Below, in pieces: positions 7,815-15,721 of a DNA stretch of 37,453 nt. The position numbers and the translations under genes were made by a program. Origin of the DNA: Amycolatopsis circi (GTDB taxonomy: Bacteria; Actinomycetota; Actinomycetes; Mycobacteriales; Pseudonocardiaceae); the NCBI RefSeq assembly GCF_003385235.1, contig NZ_PQIA01000093.1, positions 1-37,453 on the forward strand, written 5' to 3'. The notes below the pieces were generated by a model. It was not told the DNA's origin and searched no databases. It saw only the letters and a list, made by a program, of their open reading frames with translations. Positions within the stretch are counted from its first letter, which is position 1; each line of letters starts with the position of its first letter.

Positions 7815-7848
7815 AAGCGCCAGGCCGCGGGGTGGCGGCCTGGCGCTT
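7815..7848 (-). terminator. Strong hairpin between purB and the ABC importer operon
   Basis: A perfect 14-bp stem (7815-7828 with 7835-7848, arm AAGCGCCAGGCCGC) with a 6-nt loop lies between purB and the importer genes. On the minus strand it is followed by CTTCTTGTC, a weak T-rich tail. It fits a purB terminator. It ends only 35 nt before the importer start codon, so it might instead act in the importer leader. Confidence 0.7.
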
Positions 7849-7924
7849 CCGGGTTCGGCACGAAGACTAAAAGCTTCGCCCGATCGAGTAATGCCGTCTC
7901 AGCACGTGGACGACGTGCGCGCAC

Positions 7925-9352
7925 TCACAGAATCGGCTGCGGCGCGTACGCCGCGGCGTCCGGGAATCGCTTCAGCACGTCCTCGACGCGCGCCGCGACT
8001 TCTTCGACCTGGCGCGGGGCCACACCGGTGAACGAGATCCGGTCGGCGAGGAGTTCGTCCAGGTCAGCGCGGTCAAGCGGGATGCGTTCGTCGGCCGCGA
8101 GCCGGTCGAGCAGGTCGTTCTCCGCGCCGCGTTCGCGCATCGCGAGGGCGACGCCGACGGCGTTCTCCTTGATGGCCTCGTGAGCCGTCTCACGCCCGAC
8201 GCCGCGGCGCACCGACGCCATGAGCACCTTCGTCGTCGCGAGGAACGGGAGATAGCGATCAAGCTCACGCTCGACCACCGCGGGGAACGCGCCGAATTCG
8301 CTGAGCACGGTGAGGAAGGTTTCGAGCAGGCCGTCGAGGGCGAAGAACGCGTCCGGCAGCGCGACGCGGCGCACCACGGAATCCGAGACGTCGCCCTCGT
8401 TCCACTGGTCGCCGGCCAGCTCGCCGATCATCGACAGGTAACCGCGCAGCACCACCGCGAGACCGTTGACGCGCTCGCAGGAGCGGGTGTTCATCTTGTG
8501 CGGCATGGCCGACGACCCGACCTGGCCCGGCTTGAAGCCCTCGGTGACCAGCTCGTGCCCGGCCATCAGCCGGATCGTCTTGGCGAGGCTGGACGGCGCG
8601 GCGGCGAGCTGGACCACGGAGGACAGCACGTCGAAGTCGAGCGAACGCGGGTACACCTGTCCGACGCTGACGAACCGGTTGCCGAAGCCGAGGTGCTCGG
8701 CGATCCGCGCTTCCAGCTGGTCCAAAGTGGACTCGTCGCCGAGCAGGTCGAGCATGTCCTGCGCGGTGCCGACCGGACCCTTGATGCCGCGCAGCGGATA
8801 GCGCTCGATCAGGTTGTCCAGCCGGGAGAACGCGACGAGCAGCTCGTCGGCGGCAGTCGCGAAGCGCTTGCCGAGCGTGGTCGCCTGCGCGGCGACGTTG
8901 TGCGAGCGACCGGCCATCACGAGGTCGGAGTGCTCGACGGCCAGCGCGGCCAGCCGGGACAGCACCGCGGCGACCCGGCTGCGGACCAGTTCCAGCGAGC
9001 GCAGCTGCTGCAGCTGTTCGACGTTCTCGGTGAGGTCGCGCGAGGTCATGCCCTTGTGCACGTGCTCGTGCCCGGCGAGGGCGTTGAACTCCTCGATCCG
9101 GGCCTTGACGTCGTGCCGGGTGACGCGTTCGCGGGCGGCGATCGATTCGAGGTCGACCTGCTCGACCACGCGCTCGTAGTCGTCGACGACGCCTTCGGGC
9201 ACCTCGACGCCCAGCTCGGCCTGCGCCCGCAGCACGGCGAGCCACAGCCGCCGCTCGAGCACGACCTTGCGTTCGGGCGACCAGAGCGCAACCAGCTCAG
9301 GCGAGGCGTAGCGGGCGGCGAGCACGTTCGGAATGCTGGGCTTGAGCGTCAC
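7925..9352 (-). CDS. purB: Adenylosuccinate lyase
   Basis: This enzyme cleaves SAICAR to AICAR plus fumarate and adenylosuccinate to AMP plus fumarate, acting twice in purine synthesis. The 475 residues fit the actinobacterial form. The fumarase/aspartase superfamily signature GSSAMPHKMN is at 279-288. An early SPERKVVLERRLWLAVLRAQ helix and the TSRDLTENVEQLQQL segment with the conserved Thr-Ser are also present. The start is GTG at 9352. It sits between a hairpin after the upstream galactonate dehydratase gene and a hairpin before the ABC importer, so it is probably its own transcription unit. Confidence 0.96.
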   Translation of the reverse strand: MTLKPSIPNVLAARYASPELVALWSPERKVVLERRLWLAVLRAQAELGVEVPEGVVDDYERVVEQVDLESIAARERVTRHDVKARIEEFNALAGHEHVHKGMTSRDLTENVEQLQQLRSLELVRSRVAAVLSRLAALAVEHSDLVMAGRSHNVAAQATTLGKRFATAADELLVAFSRLDNLIERYPLRGIKGPVGTAQDMLDLLGDESTLDQLEARIAEHLGFGNRFVSVGQVYPRSLDFDVLSSVVQLAAAPSSLAKTIRLMAGHELVTEGFKPGQVGSSAMPHKMNTRSCERVNGLAVVLRGYLSMIGELAGDQWNEGDVSDSVVRRVALPDAFFALDGLLETFLTVLSEFGAFPAVVERELDRYLPFLATTKVLMASVRRGVGRETAHEAIKENAVGVALAMRERGAENDLLDRLAADERIPLDRADLDELLADRISFTGVAPRQVEEVAARVEDVLKRFPDAAAYAPQPIL

Positions 9353-9373
9353 GCGGTCACGATACCTGGTGGT

Positions 9374-9415
9374 CGTGAGTGCCTATGCCGGTTAGAACCG
9401 GCATCGCCACTCACG
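9374..9415 (-). terminator. Two-tier hairpin between galactonate dehydratase gene and purB
   Basis: An outer 8-bp stem (CGTGAGTG at 9374-9381 with CACTCACG at 9408-9415) encloses a second stem (ATGCCGGTT at 9385-9393 with AACCGGCAT at 9396-9404). It lies 7 bp beyond the dehydratase stop and 22 bp before the purB start. It has no T-run, so termination is inferred from position and stability. Confidence 0.65.
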
Positions 9416-9421
9416 AGAACC

Positions 9422-10570
9422 TCACCACTCGGCCAGCCCGCCGTCGGGCAGCCGCCACACCGGGGACCGCCACTCATGCCCCGCCTCGTCAGCTCGACGC
9501 ACAGCCTCCTCATCCACCTCGATGCCGAGGCCAGGCGCGGTCGGCCGCGCCGCATACCCATCGACGAAGCGGAACAACGCGTCGTCGGCGAGATACGCGA
9601 TCGGCTCGCGACCGTCGTGGTAGTGCATGCCGAGGCTTTGTTCCTGGATCAGGAAGTTCGGCGTCGCGAACGCCACCTGCATCGCGGCGGCCAGCGAGAT
9701 CGGGCCGAGCGGGCAGTGCGGGGCGAGGTTCGCGCCGTACACCTCGGCCAGCGCTGCGATCCGGCGCAGTTCCGAGATGCCGCCCGCGTGCGACGGATCC
9801 GGCTGCACCACGGCGACCCCCGCGTCCAGCACCGGTTTGAACTCCCAGCGCGAGAACAGCCGTTCCCCGAGCGCGATCGGGACCGTCGAGGCTTCGACCA
9901 CCGATTTGACCACGTCGGCGGGCAGTTCCGGCAGCACCGGCTCTTCGACGAACATCGGCTGTACTTCTTCGAGCATTTTCACCAGCCGTCGCGCCATCGC
10001 GGGCGAGACGCGGCCGTGGAAGTCGATCGCCAGGTCGCGGTCGGGTCCGAGCGCCTCCCGGGCCTCCCGGGCGCGGGCCAGCGCGGCCTGGGCTTCGGCA
10101 GGCGTGGCGATCGGCCCTAGCGGACCGGCGACGTTCATCTTCACCGCGGTGAACCCACGCTCGACCTGCGCGGACACCGCGTCGAAGATCCCCGACGGAC
10201 GGTCGCCGCCGACCCACGAATACACCCGCACGCGATCGCGCACCGGACCGCCGAGCAGCTCGTGCACCGGAGCGTTCCGCGCCTGGCCCGCGATGTCCCA
10301 CAGCGCCTGGTCGAACCCGGCGAGCGCGCTGGAGAGCACCGGACCGCCGCGGTAGAAACCGCCGCGCCGCAGCACCTGCCAGTGGTCCTCGATCCGCAGC
10401 GGATCCTTCCCGATGACCAGCTCGGCCAGCTCGTGCACAGCCGCGCGGACGGTCCCGGCGCGGCCTTCCACGACCGGTTCGCCCCAGCCGGCGATGCCCT
10501 CGTCGGTGCTGATCTTCAGGAACAACCAGCGCGGCGCGACCAGGAAGGTCTCGACCCCGGTGATCTGCAC
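9422..10570 (-). CDS. dgoD: D-galactonate dehydratase
   Basis: This 382-residue enolase-superfamily enzyme removes water from D-galactonate to give 2-keto-3-deoxygalactonate. It resembles E. coli DgoD almost throughout: PRWLFLKISTDEGIAGWGEP near the start, GGFYRGGPVLSSALAG, and the C-terminal GLAEW where E. coli has SVAEW. The catalytic and metal positions are kept: Asp183 and His185 in DFHGR, Glu209 in VEEPV, Glu236 in GERLFS, His285 in APHCPLGP and a late Glu in QEQSLGMH. The start is GTG at 10570, with GGAGG 4 nt upstream. It lies 16 bp after the SDR gene, in the same operon. Activity on a related aldonate cannot be excluded, but the full-length resemblance to DgoD is strong. Confidence 0.93.
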   Translation of the reverse strand: MQITGVETFLVAPRWLFLKISTDEGIAGWGEPVVEGRAGTVRAAVHELAELVIGKDPLRIEDHWQVLRRGGFYRGGPVLSSALAGFDQALWDIAGQARNAPVHELLGGPVRDRVRVYSWVGGDRPSGIFDAVSAQVERGFTAVKMNVAGPLGPIATPAEAQAALARAREAREALGPDRDLAIDFHGRVSPAMARRLVKMLEEVQPMFVEEPVLPELPADVVKSVVEASTVPIALGERLFSRWEFKPVLDAGVAVVQPDPSHAGGISELRRIAALAEVYGANLAPHCPLGPISLAAAMQVAFATPNFLIQEQSLGMHYHDGREPIAYLADDALFRFVDGYAARPTAPGLGIEVDEEAVRRADEAGHEWRSPVWRLPDGGLAEW

Positions 10571-10586
10571 AGTGCCTCCAAACGGA

Positions 10587-11267
10587 CTAAGCGGAATCCT
10601 TCGCGGCCGACCAGCCGCCGTCGACGGTCAGCTCGGCGCCCGTGACGAACGACGCCGCGGGCGAGAGCAGGAACGCGATCACCGCGGCGATTTCGGCTGG
10701 GTCACCGAGCCGTCCGGCGGGCGTCGCACGGGCGCTGCGTTCGCGGTCTTCCGCGCTGATCCGGTCCCACGCCTCGGTCTGCACTGGACCGGGAAGCACC
10801 GAATTCACCCGAACCTCCGGCGCGTACTCCACGGCCAATTGCCGTGCCAGAGATACCAACGCGCCTTTGCTGGCCGCGTACGCCGGATGGCCGGGCAGCC
10901 CGAAACGCGCGTGTACGGAGGAAACCAGCACGACTGAGCCGCGCCGAGACCGCAGCGAAGGCAGGCAGGTCCGCACGGCCAAGTACGACGCGGTGAGGTT
11001 CACGTCCAGCTGCCGTTGCCACTGCGCGCGGTCGGTTTCGTGCAATGGACCCAAAGTCGGCAGGTACGCATTGCTGACCACGGCGTCGACTTCGCCCGCC
11101 AGGTCGAGAACGCGTTGCCACGTCTCGTCTTCCGTCACGTCGCCTTGCACGCCGCCGGGCACCTCGGCGAGGTCGACGCCAATCACCCGGTAGCCGTCGG
11201 CTTCGAGCTGGACGGCGGTCGCGGCTCCGATCCCGGACGCCGCACCGGTCACCACGGCAGTGCGCAT
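10587..11267 (-). CDS. SDR-family dehydrogenase, probably a sugar dehydrogenase
   Basis: This 226-residue classical short-chain dehydrogenase has the cofactor loop TGAASGIG at 7-14, Asp32 at the end of beta-2 (favouring NAD over NADP), Asn90, Ser117 and the YxxxK pair Tyr130/Lys134. In a locus with a lactonase, an aldonate dehydratase and an aldolase, its likely job is oxidation of an aldose such as D-galactose to its lactone, the first step of a De Ley-Doudoroff-type route. That role is inferred from context only. ATG 11267 is preferred over a TTG at 11276. It is the first gene of the minus-strand operon with dgoD and is divergent from the aldolase gene across an 80-bp AT-rich control region. 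Confidence 0.88.
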   Translation of the reverse strand: MRTAVVTGAASGIGAATAVQLEADGYRVIGVDLAEVPGGVQGDVTEDETWQRVLDLAGEVDAVVSNAYLPTLGPLHETDRAQWQRQLDVNLTASYLAVRTCLPSLRSRRGSVVLVSSVHARFGLPGHPAYAASKGALVSLARQLAVEYAPEVRVNSVLPGPVQTEAWDRISAEDRERSARATPAGRLGDPAEIAAVIAFLLSPAASFVTGAELTVDGGWSAAKDSA

Positions 11268-11309
11268 GGTTCGCAAGCATGCCGGGACGCCAGCAACCCA
11301 GTCAAGAAT

Positions 11310-11327
11310 AATTAGTAATTTATAATT
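11310..11327. promoter_or_regulatory. AT-rich palindromic operator candidate in the dgo divergent region
   Basis: AATTAGTAATTTATAATT is an imperfect palindrome in which 7 of 9 base pairs match. It stands out as an AT island in very GC-rich DNA. It sits between the divergent SDR/dgoD and aldolase/lactonase/regulator units, where the locus-encoded GntR-FCD regulator would be expected to bind. It contains a perfect plus-strand -10 (TATAAT, 11321-11326), so binding there would block the aldolase promoter. Confidence 0.55.
11321..11326 (+). promoter_or_regulatory. -10 element of the aldolase-lactonase-regulator operon
   Basis: TATAAT matches the sigma-70 -10 consensus exactly, 21 nt before the aldolase ATG, which implies a very short 5' leader. 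No good -35 hexamer is seen at 16-18 bp upstream, so activation or an atypical promoter is possible. It lies inside the palindrome at 11310-11327. Confidence 0.5.
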
Positions 11328-11347
11328 TGCCTGCTAGGCTGCCCGGC

Positions 11348-11962
11348 ATGGGATACCGGTGGGAGATCACGCGCGAAGCGGTACGCCAGGGCGTCGTCGG
11401 GATCGTGCGGACAGCGGACGCCGCCTCGGCCGTCGCCGCCGCGCGGGCAGTGCTCGACGCCGGGTTGAAGTCGGTCGAAGTCCCGCTCACCAACGCGGGT
11501 GCGCTCGTCGCGATCGAGGAACTGAGCGCCGCGTATCCAGACGCGACGATCGGGGCGGGCACGGTGCTCGACGAGTCGTCCGCGACGGCCGCGATTCGTG
11601 CGGGAGCCCAGTTTCTCGTGTCCCCGTCGCTGCACACCGAGGTGTTGCGTACCGCTCATCGGTACGGCGTCGCGGCGCTGCCGGGCACCGGTTCGGTCAC
11701 CGAAATCGTGCGCGCGATGGAGGAAGGTGCCGACGCCGTAAAGGTTTTCCCAGCTTCGGCGCTCGGTCCGCAATGGATCAGGGATGTGCGCGCCGCGCTC
11801 CCGCAAGCCCCGCTCGTGCCGACGGGTGGAATCGCTCCCGAGGACGTGCCAGGCTGGCTCGACGCGGGCGCGGTCGCCTGCGGGATCGGGTCGGCGCTGA
11901 CCCGTGGGTCAGCTGAGGACATCCGGGCCAGAGTGGCCGCATTGGTGAGGGAGAGCTCGTGA
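11348..11962 (+). CDS. KDPG/KDPGal-type aldolase
   Basis: This 204-residue class I aldolase of the Eda/DgoA family splits 2-keto-3-deoxy-6-phospho-sugar acids into pyruvate and glyceraldehyde 3-phosphate. Lys132 in DAVKVFPAS is the Schiff-base lysine, Glu44 in VEVPLT the general acid/base, and GAGTV at 69-73 the phosphate-side loop. ATG 11348 gives a normal N-terminus. Its stop overlaps the lactonase GTG start by 4 nt. Next to dgoD it most likely works on 2-keto-3-deoxy-6-phosphogalactonate. No kinase gene is present in the locus to make that phosphate. KDPG aldolase and 4-hydroxy-2-oxoglutarate aldolase activity are alternatives common in this family. Confidence 0.9.
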   Translation: MGYRWEITREAVRQGVVGIVRTADAASAVAAARAVLDAGLKSVEVPLTNAGALVAIEELSAAYPDATIGAGTVLDESSATAAIRAGAQFLVSPSLHTEVLRTAHRYGVAALPGTGSVTEIVRAMEEGADAVKVFPASALGPQWIRDVRAALPQAPLVPTGGIAPEDVPGWLDAGAVACGIGSALTRGSAEDIRARVAALVRESS

Positions 11963-12945
11963 GCGACGTCGTACTCGTCGGCTGCCGTACCGCCGAAACC
12001 GGCGGACACGGCACGGGAATCGCGGTTTTCCGACGCTCCGGCGGCGAACTGATCGCGGATTCGACGTTGCCGATGGTGTCGCCGACCTGGCTGGCCCAGC
12101 ATCCCGCGCTGCCGATGGTGTACGCGGTCAACGAGACGAGCTACGGCGAGGTCACCTCCATTTCGATCGCCGACGGCCTGGTCGCGCTCGACGTGGTCGA
12201 ATCCGGCGGGGCCAGCCCATGCCACCTCACGGTGACGCCGAACGGCCAGTTTCTGTTGTGCGCCAACTACGGCGGCGGGAGCCTGGCCGTGTTCTCCCTG
12301 CGCGCGGACGGCCGGATCGACGGCCGCACCGACCTGGTGCAGCACACCGGGAGCGGGCCGCGCGCCGATCGGCAGGAAGGCCCGCACGTCCACATGGCGG
12401 TGTCGTCGGCGGACAGTTCGGTGGTGAGCGCCGTCGACCTCGGCACCGACGAAATCCGCAGCTACACGCTGTCCCTGAAAGGAAAACTGACTCCGCTGGC
12501 CGTTTCTTCGCTGCCTCCGGGCACCGGACCGCGGCAGCTCGTGCGCAGCGCGGACGGAATCGCTTATGTGGCTGGGGAATTGTCCGGCGAGCTGATCACG
12601 GTGCGGGAGACTTCGCCGGGAGCGTTCGAGTTCGTCGAGGCGACCCCCGCGACGGCGGCGGGCGGCGAATCCCTGGTGGCACACCTGGAAGTGCTCGAAT
12701 CCGGGATCTATCTGTCGAACCGCGGCCCGGAGTGCATCACGTCATTCGCCGGTTCGCCGCTTCGCGCGACAGTCGACCAGCCGTGCGGCGCTTACCCGTG
12801 GAACTTCGCCGTGGCGGACGGCATCTGCTACACCGCAGCCTTCAAGGACGACGTCATTTCCGTTTTCCCGTTGAAAGACTTGGGAAACGCCGAGGTCCGC
12901 AATTATCCGACCGGCTCTCCGACGTGCGTTCTCCCGCTCCGGTGA
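11959..12945 (+). CDS. Lactonase of the seven-bladed propeller (YbhE/Pgl) family
   Basis: This 328-residue protein belongs to the lactonase/6-phosphogluconolactonase beta-propeller family. Repeated blade-like segments are visible (SPCHLTVTPNGQFLLCANYG, GPHVHMAVSSADSS, GPRQLVRSADGIAYV, YPWNFAVADGICY), with the family's GPH-H motif. In this locus it would open a sugar lactone, such as galactono-lactone, to the aldonate that DgoD dehydrates. There is no signal peptide. It is translationally coupled at both ends: GTG at 11959 overlaps the aldolase stop, and its own TGA overlaps the regulator's GTG start. The exact lactone is inferred from neighbours. Confidence 0.88.
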   Translation: MSDVVLVGCRTAETGGHGTGIAVFRRSGGELIADSTLPMVSPTWLAQHPALPMVYAVNETSYGEVTSISIADGLVALDVVESGGASPCHLTVTPNGQFLLCANYGGGSLAVFSLRADGRIDGRTDLVQHTGSGPRADRQEGPHVHMAVSSADSSVVSAVDLGTDEIRSYTLSLKGKLTPLAVSSLPPGTGPRQLVRSADGIAYVAGELSGELITVRETSPGAFEFVEATPATAAGGESLVAHLEVLESGIYLSNRGPECITSFAGSPLRATVDQPCGAYPWNFAVADGICYTAAFKDDVISVFPLKDLGNAEVRNYPTGSPTCVLPLR

Positions 12946-13652
12946 CCGACCAGCGCCCTCGCGGCCTGCACGGACAGACCGTGGAAACGCTCGCCGCGCG
13001 CATTCTGTCCGGCGAATGGCACGAGGGCATGGTGCTGGACCTTCCCGGGCTGCGCGAGGAGCTGGACATCAGCCTCACCGCGCTGCGGGAAGCGTTGAAG
13101 GTGCTGGCCGCAAAGGGAATGATCGGCGCACGGCAGAAGCACGGCACGTTCGTGCAACCGCGCGAAAACTGGCAACTGCTCGACGCCGACGTCATGCGCT
13201 GGCAAACCACCGCACGCGGAAACGCCGGCCTGCTGGACGAATTGGCCGAGGTACGCGCCGTGGTCGAACCCGCGGCGGCGCGGATGGCCGCGGAACGCGC
13301 GACCGCCGAAGACCTTGCCGCGCTTGAGTCCGCGCTCGACGCGATGGTCGACGCGCCGGATTTGGAAGCGAGTGTCGAGGCGGATCTGGCGTTCCACCGC
13401 GGCCTGTTGACGGCCGCGCACAACAACTTCCTGCTCCAGATCGAACGCGTCATCGCGATCGGCCTGGCAGAGCGGGACAAACTCGTCCACAGCGCCGGTC
13501 CCACCGACGATCCGGTGCCGAGCCACCGCCGGGTGCTGGACGCCATCGCCGCGCGCGACCCGGTCGGCGCGGAGACCGCGATGCTGGATCTGCTGGTGAA
13601 ATCCGCCGCCGACGCCAAGCGGACCGGTCAGGAAGTGAAAGCCCGCCGGTAG
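12942..13652 (+). CDS. dgoR: GntR-family FCD regulator, DgoR-like
   Basis: This 236-residue regulator has a winged helix-turn-helix (about 5-75: LREELDISLTALREALKVLA then KHGTFVQPRENW) and an FCD ligand domain (about 90-225) with the metal/ligand-contacting DLAFHRGLL and SHRRVLDAI histidine segments. It resembles E. coli DgoR, including the NW-x-LD-x-DVMRW linker and the VEPAAARMAAERAT run. DgoR represses galactonate genes and is released by galactonate, so the same circuit is expected here, acting at the AT-rich palindrome near 11318. Start GTG 12942 overlaps the lactonase stop. Its last 25 nt overlap the convergent GlxA-type gene. Confidence 0.88.
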   Translation: MTDQRPRGLHGQTVETLAARILSGEWHEGMVLDLPGLREELDISLTALREALKVLAAKGMIGARQKHGTFVQPRENWQLLDADVMRWQTTARGNAGLLDELAEVRAVVEPAAARMAAERATAEDLAALESALDAMVDAPDLEASVEADLAFHRGLLTAAHNNFLLQIERVIAIGLAERDKLVHSAGPTDDPVPSHRRVLDAIAARDPVGAETAMLDLLVKSAADAKRTGQEVKARR

Positions 13653-14560
13653 GCCGTCGGCGTGGTCCCGAGCGCGCGCCGGAAGTGCAACCGCAGGTTG
13701 GCCGGGGTGCCGAGGCCGCAGTCCCGCGCGACCCGGTCCACCGAATGGTCCGTGGTTTCCAGCAATTCGCGCGCTTTGCCGAGCCGCGCGTTGAGCAGCC
13801 ACTGCAACGGCGTCGTGCCGGTTTCCTCGGCGAACCGGCGCAGAAAAGTCCGCTGCGACATCTCGGCGTGCCGGGCGAGCAGGCGGATGCTGAGCGATTC
13901 GTCCAGTCGCTGCAACGCCCATTCCCGCGTGGCTGACAGCGAAGCGTCGCCAGCCTCGGCGAGCGGAGCGGGCACGTACTGCGCCTGGCCGCCTTCCCGA
14001 TGCGGAGCGGCGACCAGCCCGCGCGCGATCCGATTGGCGACGGCGGCACCCAAATCGCGGCGCACGATGTGCAGGCACAGGTCGATGCCGCAGCACACGC
14101 CAGCCGAGGTGAGCACGTCGCCCTCGTCGACGTAGAGGACGTCCCGATCGACCTGGACCGAGGGATACTCTCGCTCGAATTCGTCGATATATTCCCAATG
14201 CGTGGTGGCGTGCAGGCCGTCCAGAATTCCTGCCGCGGCCAGTGCGAACGCGCCGGTGCAGATGGACACCACCCGCCGTCCCCGGTCGCGCGCTTCGGCC
14301 AGCAACTCGACCGCCGCTTCCGGCGTCTCCCGGATGGGGTCGTAGCCCGGCACGATCACCGTGTCCGCCGCGCGCAGTTCCTCGATCCCGCCTTCGGCCG
14401 CCAGTTCGAACCCGGCGCTGGTGGCGACCTTCGGACCGAGCGCGCACAACGTCATCTCGTAGTGCGTTTGCGGCCGGACCTGGAACACCTGCGCCGGGAT
14501 CGCCAAGTCCAGCGGCAGGACCCCGTCGAGCGCCAGCACCGCGACCCGATGCACTGTCAT
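13628..14560 (-). CDS. GlxA-family transcriptional regulator (DJ-1/PfpI plus AraC HTH)
   Basis: This 310-residue protein pairs an N-terminal DJ-1/PfpI-like domain (about 1-185, nucleophile-elbow Cys101 in SICTGAF) with a C-terminal AraC-type double helix-turn-helix (about 215-305: LARHAEMSQRTFLRRFAEETG and VARDCGLGTPANLRLHFRRA). Such regulators sense small molecules and often act on a divergent neighbour, here the HD-domain gene 71 bp away. The 3' end overlaps the GntR regulator gene tail-to-tail by 25 nt. A TAGAAT-like -10 lies just upstream of the ATG on this strand. The effector is unknown. Confidence 0.92.
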   Translation of the reverse strand: MTVHRVAVLALDGVLPLDLAIPAQVFQVRPQTHYEMTLCALGPKVATSAGFELAAEGGIEELRAADTVIVPGYDPIRETPEAAVELLAEARDRGRRVVSICTGAFALAAAGILDGLHATTHWEYIDEFEREYPSVQVDRDVLYVDEGDVLTSAGVCCGIDLCLHIVRRDLGAAVANRIARGLVAAPHREGGQAQYVPAPLAEAGDASLSATREWALQRLDESLSIRLLARHAEMSQRTFLRRFAEETGTTPLQWLLNARLGKARELLETTDHSVDRVARDCGLGTPANLRLHFRRALGTTPTAYRRAFTS

Positions 14561-14581
14561 GGCGAGATTCTATCGAAGTAC

Positions 14582-14593
14582 GGCAAACTTGCC
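14582..14593. promoter_or_regulatory. Possible operator between GlxA-type regulator and HD gene
   Basis: GGCAAACTTGCC is a palindrome with 5-bp arms and a 2-nt centre, lying in the 71-bp divergent spacer. It falls just upstream of a -10-like TAGAAT (minus strand, 14567-14572) of the regulator gene. It is a candidate binding site for the GlxA-type protein, but short enough to occur by chance. Confidence 0.3.
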
Positions 14594-14631
14594 ACTCACC
14601 AGGTCAGCGCGCTGCGGACACGCTTGAAGAC

Positions 14632-15288
14632 ATGACCGAACTCCTTCCGGACCCGGTGGTCGCGCTGCCCGCGACTCCGCTGGCGGACGCCGTCCTCGAG
14701 GTCGTCCGGCCGGTGGAATCGCTGTCGGTGTTCAACCACAGCGTCCGCACCTATCTGTTCGCCCGGCTGGTCGCCGATCAGCTGGCCCTGTCCGGCTACG
14801 ACGACGACCTGCTGTTCGCCGCGTGCGTCATGCACGACATCGGCGTGGCACCGGACGGCCCGCACGTGGAACGCTTCGAGGTCGAAGGCGCCGAACGCGC
14901 GGCGGGATTCCTGGTCGAACAAGGGATTTCGGTCGCGGACGCCGACGAGGTCTGGCAAGCCATCGCCCTGCACACCTCCCCGGGCATCGTGGAGCACCGT
15001 GGTCCGCTGTGTGTGCTCGTCCACGCCGGGGTCGCCGTCGACTTCGGCGGTCCGATCGGCCCCGAGTACCTCGCCGCTGTCACCGACGAGCAGGCCGCGG
15101 CGATCCACGCCGCCTACCCCCGGCTGGACATGGTCCGCTCGCTCACCGACGCGGTCGTCGCCCAGGCCGCGAAAAACCCGAAGAACGCGCCCGTGCCGTC
15201 CACTCCCGCTGATTTCTTGCGTGAGCGTGCGGCCGACGGCGAAACCCGGCTGGAACGTGCCGCCCGCACCTCCCGCTGGGGCAACTGA
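14632..15288 (+). CDS. HD-domain hydrolase, cyanamide-hydratase-like
   Basis: This 218-residue protein has an HD metal-binding core: His36 in NHSVRTYLFA, His68-Asp69 in CVMHDIG, and later histidines in AIALHTSPG and VLVHAGVAV. The pattern FNHSVRTY...DLLFAACVMHDIG is typical of the cyanamide hydratase-like HD group, whose bacterial members are mostly uncharacterised. ATG 14632 is chosen for the conserved N-terminus and a GAAG just upstream. It is divergent from a GlxA-type regulator and is followed after 13 bp by a RidA gene, probably in one operon. Hydration or hydrolysis of a small nitrogen compound is a guess from context. Confidence 0.85.
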   Translation: MTELLPDPVVALPATPLADAVLEVVRPVESLSVFNHSVRTYLFARLVADQLALSGYDDDLLFAACVMHDIGVAPDGPHVERFEVEGAERAAGFLVEQGISVADADEVWQAIALHTSPGIVEHRGPLCVLVHAGVAVDFGGPIGPEYLAAVTDEQAAAIHAAYPRLDMVRSLTDAVVAQAAKNPKNAPVPSTPADFLRERAADGETRLERAARTSRWGN

Positions 15289-15301
15289 GAAAGGGATCCC
15301 T

Positions 15302-15714
15302 ATGCACTCCGTCAAAATCCCCGAGGACTCCGAGGTTTTCGGACCGTCCGGGGCGTCCGCCTTCGCCCGCTTCGGCTACTCGGCCGCCGTCCGCGCGGGC
15401 AACCTCCTCTTCATCGCCGGGACGATCGGCCGCCGCCCGGACGGTGCCATCGCGGAAACCATCGAGGAACAAACCGAGATCGCCCTCCGCCGGATCGAGG
15501 AAATCCTTCGCCTGGAAGGCCTCGATCTCTCCGCGCTGGTCGACATCACGAGCTATCACGTCGACATCCACCAGCACCTGCCCGGTTTCCTGGAAGCCAA
15601 GCAGCGGATCGTGACCGCGGAGCCCTACCCGGCGTGGTCGATGATCGGCGTCAGCGGACTCGCCAGCCCAGGCCTGCTGATCGAAATCCGCGCGACCGCG
15701 GCGTATCCGGAATA
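15302..15714 (+). CDS. RidA-family protein (enamine/imine deaminase type)
   Basis: This 137-residue single-domain protein is of the RidA/YjgF/UK114 family, which hydrolyses reactive enamines and imines or related aminoacrylates. Recognisable parts are RAGNLLFIAGTIGRRPDG, the DLSALVDITSYHVDI strand-helix, PAWSMIGVSGLASPGLLIEI and a conserved Arg in IRATAAYPE near the C-terminus. AAGGGA 6 nt upstream supports ATG 15302. It probably shares an mRNA with the HD-domain gene and would remove a reactive product of that step. It meets the TetR gene tail-to-tail within about 6 bp. Confidence 0.9.
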
Positions 15715-15721
15715 ACTGTCC

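Noticed and set aside
8180..10120. Long plus-strand frame opposite purB and dgoD
   Set aside because: It is antisense to two well-conserved enzymes and its product is composition-driven.
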